A stretch of DNA of 49,698 nt from the NCBI GenBank assembly GCA_934101495.1, contig CAKORG010000007.1:1-49698 (forward strand), given 5' to 3'. The position numbers and the translations under genes are program-made. Position 1 is the stretch's first letter; each line of letters opens with the position of its first letter. The notes under the pieces were generated by a model that did no database searches, had not been told where the DNA came from, and saw only the letters and a list, made by a program, of their open reading frames with translations. Below, one piece after another: positions 40,894 to 49,698 of this stretch. This DNA comes from an uncultured Bacilli bacterium (GTDB lineage Bacteria > Bacillota_I > Bacilli_A > RF39 > UBA660).

Positions 40894-41649
40894 ATGCAAA
40901 GCATTATTTTTCCTCTTACTTTATCTACAATTGCAGGTTTATCCACCTTAATCGGGGCTATATTTATATTCTTTAAAATTCAAGATAAAAATTTAAATAA
41001 ATTTATTAGTTTTTGTTTAGCTTTTTCTATATCAGTTATGATTACTATAAGTATTTTAGATTTAATACCAACATCATTTTTTCAGATAGCAAATATTTAT
41101 GGAGTAGGGAAGAGCATTCTAATTTTAATTATTGCCTTTATTATAAGTTATATTGTAATAACATATTTAAGTGCTAGAATAGAAAAAGAAACACATAGTG
41201 CAGACTTATATAAATTAGGTATATTGAATATGATTGTATTAATACTACATAACTTGCCAGAGGGAATTGCCACATTTTTAAGTAGTTATCATAGTACATC
41301 TTTAGGTATTAAACTATCAGTTGCCATAATGCTTCATAATATTCCTGAAGGTATATCAATTGCGGTACCAATTTATTATGCTACTAAAAACAGAAAAAAG
41401 GCTATCAAATCAACGTTGTTATCAGGTTTATCAGAACCAGTCGGAGCCTTACTTGCTTTTGTATTTTTAAAAAAATATGTATCAGATGTTATGATTAGTA
41501 TAGTTTTAATTGTGGTTGCTGGTTTAATGATTACTTTATCTATTCAAGAAATGCTTCCTAAAGCTTTAAAATATAAAGAAAATAAATGTATTTATTTAGG
41601 CTTACTAATTGGAACAATTTTAGTAATAATTAATGTACTTATTAGCTAG
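40894..41649 (+). CDS. ZIP-family metal transporter (ZupT-like)
   Basis: Moves zinc or other divalent metals across the membrane. 251 residues with eight helices; the metal-site motifs HNLPEGIATF (helix IV) and MLHNIPEGISIAVPIYYAT (helix V) are the family signature, followed by SGLSEPVGALLAF. Direction is usually import to the cytoplasm. ATG 40894 with GGTGATATT; a TATAAT at 40874-40879 is the likely -10, with no good -35. It has no close operon partner. Confidence 0.9.
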   Translation: MQSIIFPLTLSTIAGLSTLIGAIFIFFKIQDKNLNKFISFCLAFSISVMITISILDLIPTSFFQIANIYGVGKSILILIIAFIISYIVITYLSARIEKETHSADLYKLGILNMIVLILHNLPEGIATFLSSYHSTSLGIKLSVAIMLHNIPEGISIAVPIYYATKNRKKAIKSTLLSGLSEPVGALLAFVFLKKYVSDVMISIVLIVVAGLMITLSIQEMLPKALKYKENKCIYLGLLIGTILVIINVLIS

Positions 41650-42180
41650 GTAGAGAAGGGGAAGTAATAATAAAAAATATAATTTTTAGTACTTTATAAT
41701 TATTAATTTAGCTACTATTTATATCAATAAAAATAAAACAATTTAAATACAATTATTTAATTAATAATGGTAAGTTTTATAAATGATTTGTTTTAATAAA
41801 ATAATATATAATGCTTAATAAAAATATATTTATAAATATTTTTCAGATAATTAAGTTAACATAATATATATTATTTAAAATATATTTTAAGTTAAAATTT
41901 GGCTAAATTATGCCTTAATTTATAATTTTATTACTTCAGGCTGTTATATTATTTTGTTATGCTATGTTTGCTGAGTTGATTAATAATTTAATTCATAATT
42001 GAATTTATAAATTATAATTGATTATTAATGATTTTTTTAAATTAAAAATAATGTTTTATTATAACCTTATTTATATTTTAAATAATGATATATACGCGTG
42101 TTATAACCTTATATTTATATATAATTTATAACCTTATATTTATATATAATAAGGATATATGTGTGTGTACGTAAAAAATA
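41650..42180. other. Extremely AT-rich intergenic region
   Basis: More than 500 bases, almost only A and T, with no supported gene. It holds an inverted repeat ATTAATAAT (41979-41987) / ATTATTAAT (42021-42029) followed by seven T, and the 25-bp tandem repeat listed separately. No DnaA-box cluster (TTATCCACA) was seen. Confidence 0.6.
42101..42150. repeat. Exact 25-bp tandem duplication
   Basis: TTATAACCTTATATTT... at 42101-42125 is repeated exactly at 42126-42150. A partial related copy, TATAACCTTAT, lies at 42060-42070. Very AT-rich. Confidence 0.95.
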
Positions 42181-42182
42181 AG

Positions 42183-42211
42183 CCCCCTACTAAAATTAAT
42201 TTGATAGGGGA
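42183..42211 (-). terminator. Terminator of the GT2/GtrA-like gene
   Basis: CCCCTA (42184-42189) pairs with TAGGGG (42205-42210); on the minus strand a T-rich run (TTATTTTTT) follows. Confidence 0.8.
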
Positions 42212-42217
42212 CTTTAA

Positions 42218-43192
42218 TTATTCTTTTTTAGATAGTGAAGTAAATATAACAGCTATAATAGCCATTAAAACTATATCTACTATTAATTTACTAAGTATTA
42301 AATTTAAATTAAGTAAATTATATAGAATATAAACAAAGAAACATGATAATATTATTCTAAATATTTTTTTTAATAAAAATAATATATTTCGAGATATTAG
42401 ATTATTCTTATATACACTATTATAATTCATAATGATATGAATAACTATCCCTACTACTTCGGAAACTATTGTTGCTATGATTATACCTTCTAAATCGTTA
42501 TTTGCATCTCTTAAATAAAATATTATTGCAAATAATACTAATGCTATGAAATATGGTATTATTGATTTTGTTATATATGGCATTAATGTTTTTAAGTAGG
42601 GGATAACTTTGAAGTCCTTCTTCCCTACTCTCTTTTCTTTTTTTCGCCAAATAGTTTTAATATTTTTTTCTTTAATAGGTATGTTTTCATTAATAGCAGT
42701 TATTAAATAATTATTATGGTTATTTTCATTATTTAAGCTATCTAACAATTTTTTTAATAAATCTATACTAATCGCCTTAATATCTGGTAAAACACTTTTA
42801 AAATTGGTATTAAATAAAGAATTAAATACTTTATTAATTGTTTTTTCTCCAAAACTATAATCATCATTTATCCCGAATATAATCGAATTATTGTTTTCTA
42901 TGGCATCCATAGCACATTTTGCTATATCATCTCTAGTTGTATTAATTATATCATCTACAAAAACAATAGATTTAATACTTAATTTATTATCACTAATATA
43001 ATCATTTAAATCAAATAAATAATCATAAGTATGACCATTTACTACTTTTTCGTTATCTATATTGATTACTTTTGTTCCTTTATTACATACTAAAACATTA
43101 CTAAATACTTCCTTTATTCTATGTAATGCTTCCATTAAGTCATCCAAATCTTTATCATACCAATTAATTATTAATAATATTTCTTTGTTCAT
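42218..43192 (-). CDS. Membrane protein, GT2-like N-terminus fused to GtrA-like C-terminus
   Basis: 324 residues. The first ~185 residues look like a glycosyltransferase family 2 fold (EILLIINWYDKDLDDLM start, KSIVFVDDIINTTRDD with a DD pair, FGINDDYSFG), but the usual catalytic motifs (DD-x-S/D, then EDxxL) are not clear. Residues ~200-320 carry about four membrane helices, like GtrA (IPYFIALVLFAIIFYLR; VDIVLMAIIAVIF). A fused GT2-GtrA surface-glycan enzyme, possibly inactive, is the best guess. ATG 43192; weak AGGTG ribosome site. Stand-alone gene with its own terminator. Confidence 0.5.
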   Translation of the reverse strand: MNKEILLIINWYDKDLDDLMEALHRIKEVFSNVLVCNKGTKVINIDNEKVVNGHTYDYLFDLNDYISDNKLSIKSIVFVDDIINTTRDDIAKCAMDAIENNNSIIFGINDDYSFGEKTINKVFNSLFNTNFKSVLPDIKAISIDLLKKLLDSLNNENNHNNYLITAINENIPIKEKNIKTIWRKKEKRVGKKDFKVIPYLKTLMPYITKSIIPYFIALVLFAIIFYLRDANNDLEGIIIATIVSEVVGIVIHIIMNYNSVYKNNLISRNILFLLKKIFRIILSCFFVYILYNLLNLNLILSKLIVDIVLMAIIAVIFTSLSKKE

Positions 43193-43236
43193 CTTTATAC
43201 ACCTACTTTATTTTATCACTATATTTTATTTTAGTC

Positions 43237-43261
43237 AAAAGAAAAAGAAGCTTTAGCTTCT
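43237..43261 (-). terminator. Terminator of the unknown membrane protein gene
   Basis: On the minus strand AGAAGC, a 4-nt loop, GCTTCT and then TTTTCTTTT; overlaps the stop codon at 43260. Confidence 0.75.
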
Positions 43262-44777
43262 AAATTTCTATATCATTACCAATATCATCTGTTACTGAAT
43301 TAAATAGATTTTGAATAAAATTATATATATTAAATTTACTTGCTTTTTCCATTAAGTTGTTTATCATATTTAAAGAATCTTCATCGGACATATTATCAAT
43401 ATCAGTTGTATTTGTATAATTCTTTTTGGTTACTAAATTGTTTCCATATTTTGAATTTGATGTAATATCTATTGTAGCATCATATTCTTTGTAGTTTAAA
43501 CTAATTTTACCACTTAAGTTTTCCTTTTTATTTTTTTCATCATTCTTAAGTGTTATATTACCATTTATTTTTAAATCTTCAGTATTAACTTTTATTTCAA
43601 TATTAGGTGTATCTTTATCTTTATTATCTAAAGTTATATCCAAAAGCATATTATTTGCTGTAAATACAATCATAGTTTTATCATTTGAAACTTCTATTTT
43701 AGCTTGTGCTGGTTTATTATTTTCATCAGTTCCAGAAATAACAATTTTTTCATCAGTTACTTCTATTTCATATGTGTTTTCTCCAGATGTTACTTTATAT
43801 TTGTTATTCTCTATTTTAGTACCTTCAACTTTAGTATCATCACTAGTTATAGTAAAACTTTCCACACTATTTGTTGGCACTGTTACTTCAATTACAGCCT
43901 TAACATTCTCTAGAGTTAAACTATTTTCAGTAACATATTCTGCTAATGCCTTATCATTTTTTACTAAATTCATAAATTTATCATTAATTTTTGTTTTATT
44001 ATTATCATTTATTTCATAAGTGTATGTTGCTTTTAATCCATTCAATTTAGTATTAATATCTGCTTCTTTAAAAGCTTCAAATATATATTTTACTAAATTG
44101 TTTGCTGTAGAACTGATATCATTTTTAGTTAATGATTTTAACTTTTCAGTATATTCATTAACACTACCAAATATATTTTCATTACTTGTAGTTGTAAGAA
44201 CTTTATCTATGATATCCTTACTATCAATATATATTTTATTATTATCAATCACTAGTATTCCATTTAGTACACCAGTATCTTGTTTTAAATTTAAATCAAC
44301 ATCTAAGTAATTATTTTTAATACTTTGATTTGTTTTAAAACCAATTTCTAAGTTATTTAAATCTTTTAGGTTATTAGAATCGGTTGTTAATTTAATATTT
44401 GTTTCATTAACTAAATCATATGTATCAATGTTATCTAAGTATTCTTTATTAATTTCCAATCCTTCAAAAACTTTATTTACAAATGTATTAATCTTTTTAG
44501 AACTATGATCTAAGAAACTGGATGCATTAAATGTATTTTTTATATATAGAATGCCACCGATAATGCCTAGTAGAACTATAAGGGTTACACATAGACCTAT
44601 AATAAGTCCTTTTTTACTTTTCTTTTCCCGGAAATCTTCAAAATAACTATTGTCTTGTTTTGGAATTTCTGTACCAATGTTTTCAGTAAACACAATCTCC
44701 GAAGAACTTTCATGTGCTTCTGTTTCTGGGTTATTATTTATACCCATTTCATTTTCATTTTTTAATTCTTCATTCAT
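43260..44777 (-). CDS. Membrane-anchored exported protein, unknown
   Basis: Start ATG 44777, with GAGG 9 bases upstream (505 aa); the upstream GTG start would overlap that site. An acidic cytosolic N-terminus of ~50 residues, one transmembrane helix (about residues 56-77, GLIIGLCVTLIVLLGIIGG), then ~420 residues outside, with long runs of alternating Asp/Lys/Asn/Thr strands such as NNLEIGFKTNQSIKNNYLDVDL. A repetitive beta-rich fold is likely. No sortase signal. Not recognised. Downstream of dnaJ, separated by dnaJ's own terminator. Confidence 0.55.
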   Translation of the reverse strand: MNEELKNENEMGINNNPETEAHESSSEIVFTENIGTEIPKQDNSYFEDFREKKSKKGLIIGLCVTLIVLLGIIGGILYIKNTFNASSFLDHSSKKINTFVNKVFEGLEINKEYLDNIDTYDLVNETNIKLTTDSNNLKDLNNLEIGFKTNQSIKNNYLDVDLNLKQDTGVLNGILVIDNNKIYIDSKDIIDKVLTTTSNENIFGSVNEYTEKLKSLTKNDISSTANNLVKYIFEAFKEADINTKLNGLKATYTYEINDNNKTKINDKFMNLVKNDKALAEYVTENSLTLENVKAVIEVTVPTNSVESFTITSDDTKVEGTKIENNKYKVTSGENTYEIEVTDEKIVISGTDENNKPAQAKIEVSNDKTMIVFTANNMLLDITLDNKDKDTPNIEIKVNTEDLKINGNITLKNDEKNKKENLSGKISLNYKEYDATIDITSNSKYGNNLVTKKNYTNTTDIDNMSDEDSLNMINNLMEKASKFNIYNFIQNLFNSVTDDIGNDIEI

Positions 44778-44833
44778 TTTTTTCAACCTCACTACTTTTA
44801 TTATATTTAAATTATAGCATTATTTGACAAAAA

Positions 44834-44858
44834 AATAAAGACTATTTTAGTCCTTATT
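44834..44858 (-). terminator. Terminator after dnaJ
   Basis: AATAAAGACTA (44834-44844) pairs with TAGTCCTTATT (44848-44858), one G-U on the minus strand, and TTTTTTT follows there. Confidence 0.75.
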
Positions 44859-45984
44859 TCATATATTTATTAAAGTTTTTAAATTCTGGTGAGTCTTCTA
44901 AGTCAGTTTGTGCTAAATCTTGAAGCAATGCTTTTTGTTTTCTATCAAGTTTAGTTGGAATAATTATGTTTACTACTGCATACATATTTCCTTTTGATAA
45001 TGAATTTGGAAGTTTAATACCTTTACCTTTGATTTTAAGCTTTGTATAATTCTGTGTACCAGCTTTAATTTCAAGGATAATATTTCCGTAAAGTGTAGGT
45101 ATTTCTTTTTTGCATCCAAGGGCAGCATCAGTAATAGTAACTGGTACTTCAAGATAAATATCTGCTCCATCTCTTTCAAATAATGGATGTTCTTTAATTT
45201 TAAATTCTAGGAACACATCACCATTTGGGCCTCCATTTAAACCAGCATTTCCTTTGCCAGAAAGCCTTAATTGATATCCTTCATCTACACCTTCTGGAAT
45301 AGTAACTGTAAGAGTTTTAACTTTTTCCACAACACCTTTGCCATGACATTCATCACATGTTGTTTCATAATTTTTACCACGTCCTTTACAATCTGGACAT
45401 GTTTTTTGTGTTTGCATGTAACCAAATATTGTTTGGGCTTGTTCTAATACTTTACCTGCTCCACCACAAGTACGACATGTTTTTTCGTTAAATCCACCTT
45501 TACCTTTACATCTTGAACATTCACTAGTTAAATTTAACTTAACGTCTTTTTCACAACCAAATGCTGCTTCTTCAAATGTTAGATTTAGAACTACACGAAT
45601 GTCTTCACCTTTAGATGGACGAGATGATGCTCTTGATGAACCTCCGAAACCTGAGAAACCACGGAAACCTCCACCAAAAAGGTCACCAAGAATATCTTCG
45701 AGGTCAATATCTCCCATGTTGAAACCTTGGAAACCAGTACCTTCACCAGATGAGCCACCATTTTGAAATGCTGCATGACCAAACTGATCATACTGACGTC
45801 TTTTATTTGCATCAGAAAGCACGGCATATGCTTCACCAATTTCTTTAAATTTTTCTTCAGCACCAGGTTCTTTATTAATATCCGGATGATATTGTTTAGC
45901 AAGTTTTCTAAATGCTCTTTTTATTTCTTCATCTGTAGCAGTTTTACTAACTCCTAAGACTTCATAATAATCTTTTTTATTCAT
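44854..45984 (-). CDS. dnaJ: Chaperone DnaJ (Hsp40)
   Basis: Co-chaperone that loads substrates onto DnaK. The J domain (about 4-70) has the HPD tripeptide in YHPDINKEPGAEEKF; the Gly/Phe-rich linker follows (GDLFGGGFRGFSGFGG). Four CxxCxGxG zinc repeats are visible: CSRCKGKG, CRTCGGAG, CPDCKGRG and CDECHGKG. The C-terminal substrate and dimer domains complete a normal 376 aa. Start at 45984, 3 bases after tldE's stop, with GGAAGGAG. Confidence 0.96.
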   Translation of the reverse strand: MNKKDYYEVLGVSKTATDEEIKRAFRKLAKQYHPDINKEPGAEEKFKEIGEAYAVLSDANKRRQYDQFGHAAFQNGGSSGEGTGFQGFNMGDIDLEDILGDLFGGGFRGFSGFGGSSRASSRPSKGEDIRVVLNLTFEEAAFGCEKDVKLNLTSECSRCKGKGGFNEKTCRTCGGAGKVLEQAQTIFGYMQTQKTCPDCKGRGKNYETTCDECHGKGVVEKVKTLTVTIPEGVDEGYQLRLSGKGNAGLNGGPNGDVFLEFKIKEHPLFERDGADIYLEVPVTITDAALGCKKEIPTLYGNIILEIKAGTQNYTKLKIKGKGIKLPNSLSKGNMYAVVNIIIPTKLDRKQKALLQDLAQTDLEDSPEFKNFNKYMK

Positions 45985-45987
45985 TTT

Positions 45988-47253
45988 TTACTCCTTCCCA
46001 GCGATAGTGATGTTATCTAAAAGTAGTGATGGTGTGCTTACACTTAAACTAAATTTAGATAAATCATTACCAACTTCAATTACATTTGTAAATACTTCAA
46101 AAAAATTAGTGGATAATATAATCATATTTAATCCTTTAATTATTTTACCATTTTGTACTAGCAAGCCTTCCGCTTGAACTGATATATTTCCAGTTTTTTT
46201 ATCAACCCCGGCATGAAAACCATAGGCTTCATCAATTATAATGCCATTATTAAGTTCTTTAACTAGTTCATCAAATGTTTTATTTCCCTTTTCAATATAT
46301 AAGTTATTAACTCCATTTGCATTACCTGTTGCATCCTTTTCTAACTTCATAGCATATTCAATATTATTTATTTCTTTAACAAATGTACCTTTATCCACTA
46401 AAACTTGTTTCTTTTTTAAAGTACCCTCACTATCAAAATTAGAATTAAGTATTCCATTCGGTGAATCTTCAATAATAGTGATTTTATCACTAAATATTTT
46501 CTTATTTAATTTATCTGATAATACAGATTCGTTTAAATATATACCTTTACTTTGAAATGATGCACTAAATGTAGATAAAATGCTAGCAACTACATTATTT
46601 GCAAGAAGAACTTTATATTTACTTGTTTCAACTGATGTGCTATATAGTTTAATTAATAGGTATTCTAATTTTTTAAGTAAATATTCTTTAAACTCATTAA
46701 AATTATATTCTTTAGTATAAAACCCAATATAAAGTACTCTGGTTTGATTGTTTTTTTCTACGGTTATAGATGCACCATAAGAATTAAGATATATTTCATC
46801 TTCCATATCACAATTATTTAATTCATTAGTTATAACCTTACCAATTTCAGCATGTGAAAATTCAGCTTCAACAGTTTTAATACAAGAATATTTAGTTTTT
46901 AATTCATTAAGTGATAATAAATCTTCTTTAACTTTAGTATAATCTATTTTTTCATAGTTTTTTATTTTATTTTGAATATTACCAGAGCATAATTTATTAC
47001 TATTTTTATTGTCACTTGTATTAAATATTTCTTCTAAAGTATTAATTATTTCATCAGCATTTTTAATGTTTTCTGTAACTATTTTAACACATCTATTATT
47101 TTTTATAGCTTTAATAATATAGCTTGTTACATTAGTTATTTGAAACAGTTTCACTTTATCATTTAAGGTACTTATATCTGTAGAATTATTCTTTTCTTTA
47201 AATATTTCAATATCAATGTTATGTTTTTTACCAAGTTCAATTAATTTATTCAC
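45988..47253 (-). CDS. tldE: TldE/PmbA-family protein
   Basis: The start is GTG 47253 (421 aa), 6 bases after GGAGGTG; the GTG at 47262 overlaps that site. Partner of TldD in the TldD/TldE protease, which cleaves unfolded or modified peptides. TldE/PmbA lacks the metal-binding HExxxH, as here. Characteristic blocks: LNELKTKYSCIKTVEAEFSH, DAYGF-type IDEAYGFHAGVDKKTGNIS and a C-terminal VIEVGNDLSKF. Overlaps tldD's stop region and is immediately followed by dnaJ. Confidence 0.85.
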   Translation of the reverse strand: MNKLIELGKKHNIDIEIFKEKNNSTDISTLNDKVKLFQITNVTSYIIKAIKNNRCVKIVTENIKNADEIINTLEEIFNTSDNKNSNKLCSGNIQNKIKNYEKIDYTKVKEDLLSLNELKTKYSCIKTVEAEFSHAEIGKVITNELNNCDMEDEIYLNSYGASITVEKNNQTRVLYIGFYTKEYNFNEFKEYLLKKLEYLLIKLYSTSVETSKYKVLLANNVVASILSTFSASFQSKGIYLNESVLSDKLNKKIFSDKITIIEDSPNGILNSNFDSEGTLKKKQVLVDKGTFVKEINNIEYAMKLEKDATGNANGVNNLYIEKGNKTFDELVKELNNGIIIDEAYGFHAGVDKKTGNISVQAEGLLVQNGKIIKGLNMIILSTNFFEVFTNVIEVGNDLSKFSLSVSTPSLLLDNITIAGKE

Positions 47254-48619
47254 TTTTTTCACCTCCGACGAGTATATGACTTACCATTATACGTGGCATT
47301 CCAACATTTACTGGAACTGAACCACTGATAGAACCACACATACCTTGACCAAGTGCTAGGTTATCTCCGACCATTTCCACACTTGCAAGTATATCCTTAC
47401 AATTACCAATTAAACTAGCAGATTTAACACATTCAGCAAGTTTTCCATCCCTTATCATATATGCTAAATCACAAGCAAAGTTAAAATCTCCGGTTTCTGG
47501 TGAAACACTTCCTCCGCCCATTTTCTTAGCATAAAGTCCTAGTTTAATGTCTTTAATCATGTCTTCAAATGTATCTGTTCCTTTTTCAAGATAAGTATTA
47601 TTCATTCTAGAAGTCGGAGCATATATATAACTTTCTCTTCTAGAACTTCCTGTTGTTTTCATATTCATCTTACGATTGTTTATTTCATCAATTAAATATC
47701 CCTTTAAAACACCATTTTCAATAAGTACATTTCTTTTTGTTTCTCTGCCTTCATCATCAATCTTAGTTGTTCCCCATTCATCAAATAATGTTCCATCATC
47801 AATGATACTAACCTTTTCATTTGCAATTTTTTTATTTAAATCATGACTTAAAACTGATATACCATCCGCAACAGAAGTTGCTTCCATTGCATGACCACAA
47901 GCTTCATGGAATATTACTCCCCCAAAACCATTTTCAATTATAACTGGCATTTCTCCGCCTGGACATAAAGATGCATATAACTTATCTATTCCTTCTTTAA
48001 TAAGTTCATTAATTACTTCATCAAATTTTATTTCATCAAGTAAATCTAGACTAGTAGTTTTACCTAAAGAATAAGAAATATTACATGTTTTATCCCCATC
48101 TTTAAAACTTATGATAATATAAAGTCTAGTTCTTTCTCTTTCTTCATTTTTAAATAAACCATTTTCTCTCGCTATTGTAACATCTTGTTTAACATTTTGA
48201 AGTGTTAAATTTACTTGATTTATTCTTTCATCTTTACTTCTTATTTTCTTATCTAAATTATTAAATAAGTTCTTGATATCATCATTTGTATAATGAGTTT
48301 TATGGTTATTTTTATATTTTTTTAATCTTTTCAAAGAAACATAATTATACACTACTTTATCTTTAATATTACTTTTTAAAGTATTTATTATAGAATTAAT
48401 ATTTTTCTTACTAAAATCGTTAGTGGCAGCATAATAAACATTATTATCTTTAGCAAGTCTAAGTCCAAGTCCATTTGAATAGTTTACACTATAACCATCT
48501 AGATTACCATCAATATAATTAAATACTGTAGATTTTTTATTTTCCATGAATATTTCCGCAAAGTCACCACCAGTTGATAGCATGGCTTCTAAGATGTTTT
48601 CTAATCTATCCTTTTTCAT
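47246..48619 (-). CDS. tldD: TldD-family metalloprotease
   Basis: 457 aa. The metal-binding motif HEACGH is at residues 238-243 within GFGGVIFHEACGHAMEA, characteristic of TldD. Further blocks: SRRESYIYAPTSRMNNTYLE and GGGSVSPETGDFNF. With TldE it forms a heterodimeric peptidase that degrades peptides inside the cell; in other bacteria it processes bacteriocins and toxin antidotes. ATG 48619 behind AAAGGAGAAAT. A hairpin with a T run separates it from dnaK, so expression may be attenuated relative to dnaK. Confidence 0.92.
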   Translation of the reverse strand: MKKDRLENILEAMLSTGGDFAEIFMENKKSTVFNYIDGNLDGYSVNYSNGLGLRLAKDNNVYYAATNDFSKKNINSIINTLKSNIKDKVVYNYVSLKRLKKYKNNHKTHYTNDDIKNLFNNLDKKIRSKDERINQVNLTLQNVKQDVTIARENGLFKNEERERTRLYIIISFKDGDKTCNISYSLGKTTSLDLLDEIKFDEVINELIKEGIDKLYASLCPGGEMPVIIENGFGGVIFHEACGHAMEATSVADGISVLSHDLNKKIANEKVSIIDDGTLFDEWGTTKIDDEGRETKRNVLIENGVLKGYLIDEINNRKMNMKTTGSSRRESYIYAPTSRMNNTYLEKGTDTFEDMIKDIKLGLYAKKMGGGSVSPETGDFNFACDLAYMIRDGKLAECVKSASLIGNCKDILASVEMVGDNLALGQGMCGSISGSVPVNVGMPRIMVSHILVGGEKSE

Positions 48620-48638
48620 ATTTCTCCTTTAAACGGGT

Positions 48639-48665
48639 AAAAAGAGAGTTAAGACGCTCTCTTTT
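48639..48665 (-). terminator. Terminator between dnaK and tldD
   Basis: AAAAGAGAG pairs with CTCTCTTTT (plus strand 48640-48648 and 48657-48665); a T run follows on the minus strand. Confidence 0.75.
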
Positions 48666-48681
48666 ATCCATTAATTTTTAA

Positions 48682-49698
48682 TTATTTTTCTTCGTATGTG
48701 GCATCTTCAACTTTTTCATGGTCATCACTACCACTATTAGTGTTATCCTCTTTATTTGCATTATCTTTAGCTGCTTGTTCATATACTTTTTGAGCTAAAT
48801 CCATTGCAACTTTATTAAGTTCTTCACTAGTATTTTTTATAGCATCGATATCTGTTCCTTCTAGAGCTTTCTTAGCAGCTTCTAGTTTTTCTTGAGCATT
48901 CTTCTTATCATCTTCAGTTATTTTATCACCTAAATCAGATAAAGCTTTTTCTGTTGCAAATACAATACTATCTGCATTGTTTCTTACTTCAGCTTCTTGT
49001 TTACGTCTTTCATCAGCTTCTTTATTAGCTTCAGCTTCTTTCATCATCTTATCAATTTCTTCATCAGATAGATTTGTTGATGATGTAATTGTAATAGATT
49101 GTTCTTTATTCGTACCTAAATCTTTTGCAGTTACATTAACAATACCATTAGCATCTATATCAAATTTAACTTCAATTTGAGGCACTCCACGTCTTGCTGG
49201 AGGTAAGTTTGTAAGTTGGAAATTTCCAAGTGTCTTGTTATCACTAGCCATTGGTCTTTCACCTTGTAAAACATGAATATCTACAGCAGGTTGATTATCT
49301 ACAGCAGTTGAGAATACTTGAGATTTACTTGTTGGAATTGTTGTATTTCTTGGAATTAATACTGTCATAACATTTCCTAAAGTTTCAATACCAAGTGATA
49401 GAGGTGTAACATCAAGAAGTACGATATCATCAACTTCACCAGTTAAAACTCCACCTTGAATAGCAGCACCCATAGCAACTACTTCATCTGGGTTAACACT
49501 CTTACTTGGTTCTTGTCCAAGTTCTTTCTTAACAAGTTCTTGAATATATGGAATACGTGATGAACCACCAACTAAGATTACTTTATTAATATCTTTAGCA
49601 GTCATTCCAGCATCTTTTAATGCTTTTCTAACTGGTTCAAGTGTTGAATCAAATAAATCACGACATAAGTCTTCAAATTTAGCTTTTGTTAAAGTCAT
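48682..49698 (-). CDS. dnaK: Chaperone DnaK (Hsp70), C-terminal part only
   Basis: The gene runs off the right edge: the Met at 49698 is internal, because DnaK needs ~280 further residues before MTLTKAKFEDL. The visible part has the end of the ATPase domain (ILVGGSSRIPYIQELV, NPDEVVAMGAAIQGG), the linker DIVLLDVTPLSLGIETLG, the substrate-binding domain (RNTTIPTSKSQ, VLQGERPMASDN, GIPQI-type) and a helical lid with an acidic, Asn-rich tail ending in EEK. It lies upstream of tldD, tldE and dnaJ on the same strand. Confidence 0.96.
   Translation of the reverse strand: MTLTKAKFEDLCRDLFDSTLEPVRKALKDAGMTAKDINKVILVGGSSRIPYIQELVKKELGQEPSKSVNPDEVVAMGAAIQGGVLTGEVDDIVLLDVTPLSLGIETLGNVMTVLIPRNTTIPTSKSQVFSTAVDNQPAVDIHVLQGERPMASDNKTLGNFQLTNLPPARRGVPQIEVKFDIDANGIVNVTAKDLGTNKEQSITITSSTNLSDEEIDKMMKEAEANKEADERRKQEAEVRNNADSIVFATEKALSDLGDKITEDDKKNAQEKLEAAKKALEGTDIDAIKNTSEELNKVAMDLAQKVYEQAAKDNANKEDNTNSGSDDHEKVEDATYEEK

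Noticed and set aside
41650..42180. Replication origin
   Set aside because: AT-rich, but no cluster of TTATCCACA boxes and no dnaA/dnaN nearby.

Overview
The window is very AT-rich, with UAA/UAG/UGA used as stops (several genes end in UGA, for example rpoD and cvpA), consensus TTGACA/TATAAT promoters with 17-bp spacers, strong AGGAGG-type ribosome binding sites, a T-box leader, RNase HIII, a YqfQ-like gene beside trmK, and GatCAB. This points to a low-GC Gram-positive of the Bacilli, most likely a small-genome, gut-type lineage related to the Mollicutes/Erysipelotrichia (an RF39-like lineage is an inference). It does not use the Mycoplasma genetic code.

Layout. 1-1223: end of a large surface protein. 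1.3-9.3 kb: RNase HIII, then CvpA/thioredoxin, an orphan D12 adenine methylase with an unknown partner, a short YigZ, uvrC, and a reduced RnfC/RnfD-like pair. 9.4-13.1 kb: dnaG-rpoD-trmK operon behind a consensus promoter, and a YqfQ-like gene on the other strand. 13.2-17.4 kb: PilC and PilD without the rest of a pilus system, a truncated surface-protein copy, and a flippase. 17.4-20.4 kb: relA-dtd-gtrA. 20.4-29.3 kb: aspartate T-box, aspS, two unknown genes, asnS, a P-loop kinase-like gene and gatCAB, a translation block. 29.3-31.9 kb: a small ribbon-helix-helix protein with a 22-bp operator-like palindrome, the full-length surface protein, and an IR-bounded noncoding insert. 31.9-39.7 kb: degenerate Fic protein, HerA-like ATPase, glucosaminidase-like protein, 6S-RNA-like ncRNA, tcdA, gpsA, rarA and a Xer recombinase. 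39.7-43.2 kb: a 38-aa basic protein, a glutamine amidotransferase, a minus-strand tandem-repeat small RNA locus, a ZIP transporter, an extremely AT-rich gap, and a degenerate GT2/GtrA protein. 43.2-49.7 kb (all minus): dnaK, tldD, tldE, dnaJ and a membrane protein of unknown function.

Most of the window is ordinary housekeeping. The parts that stand out are: (1) three dispersed copies (ends near 1.2, 16.1 and 31.0 kb) of one secreted protein family whose C-terminal segment is hypervariable and far more GC-rich than the genome in two of the three; (2) an apparently unannotated minus-strand small RNA at about 40780-40615 with a consensus promoter, two nearly identical 49-nt GC-rich tandem repeats and a strong terminator; (3) catalytic-residue losses in otherwise intact proteins (the Rel hydrolase site, the Fic histidine, the RnfC flavin-site region); and (4) tldD-tldE placed between dnaK and dnaJ. 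No reverse transcriptase, transposase, CRISPR array, rRNA or tRNA was seen.
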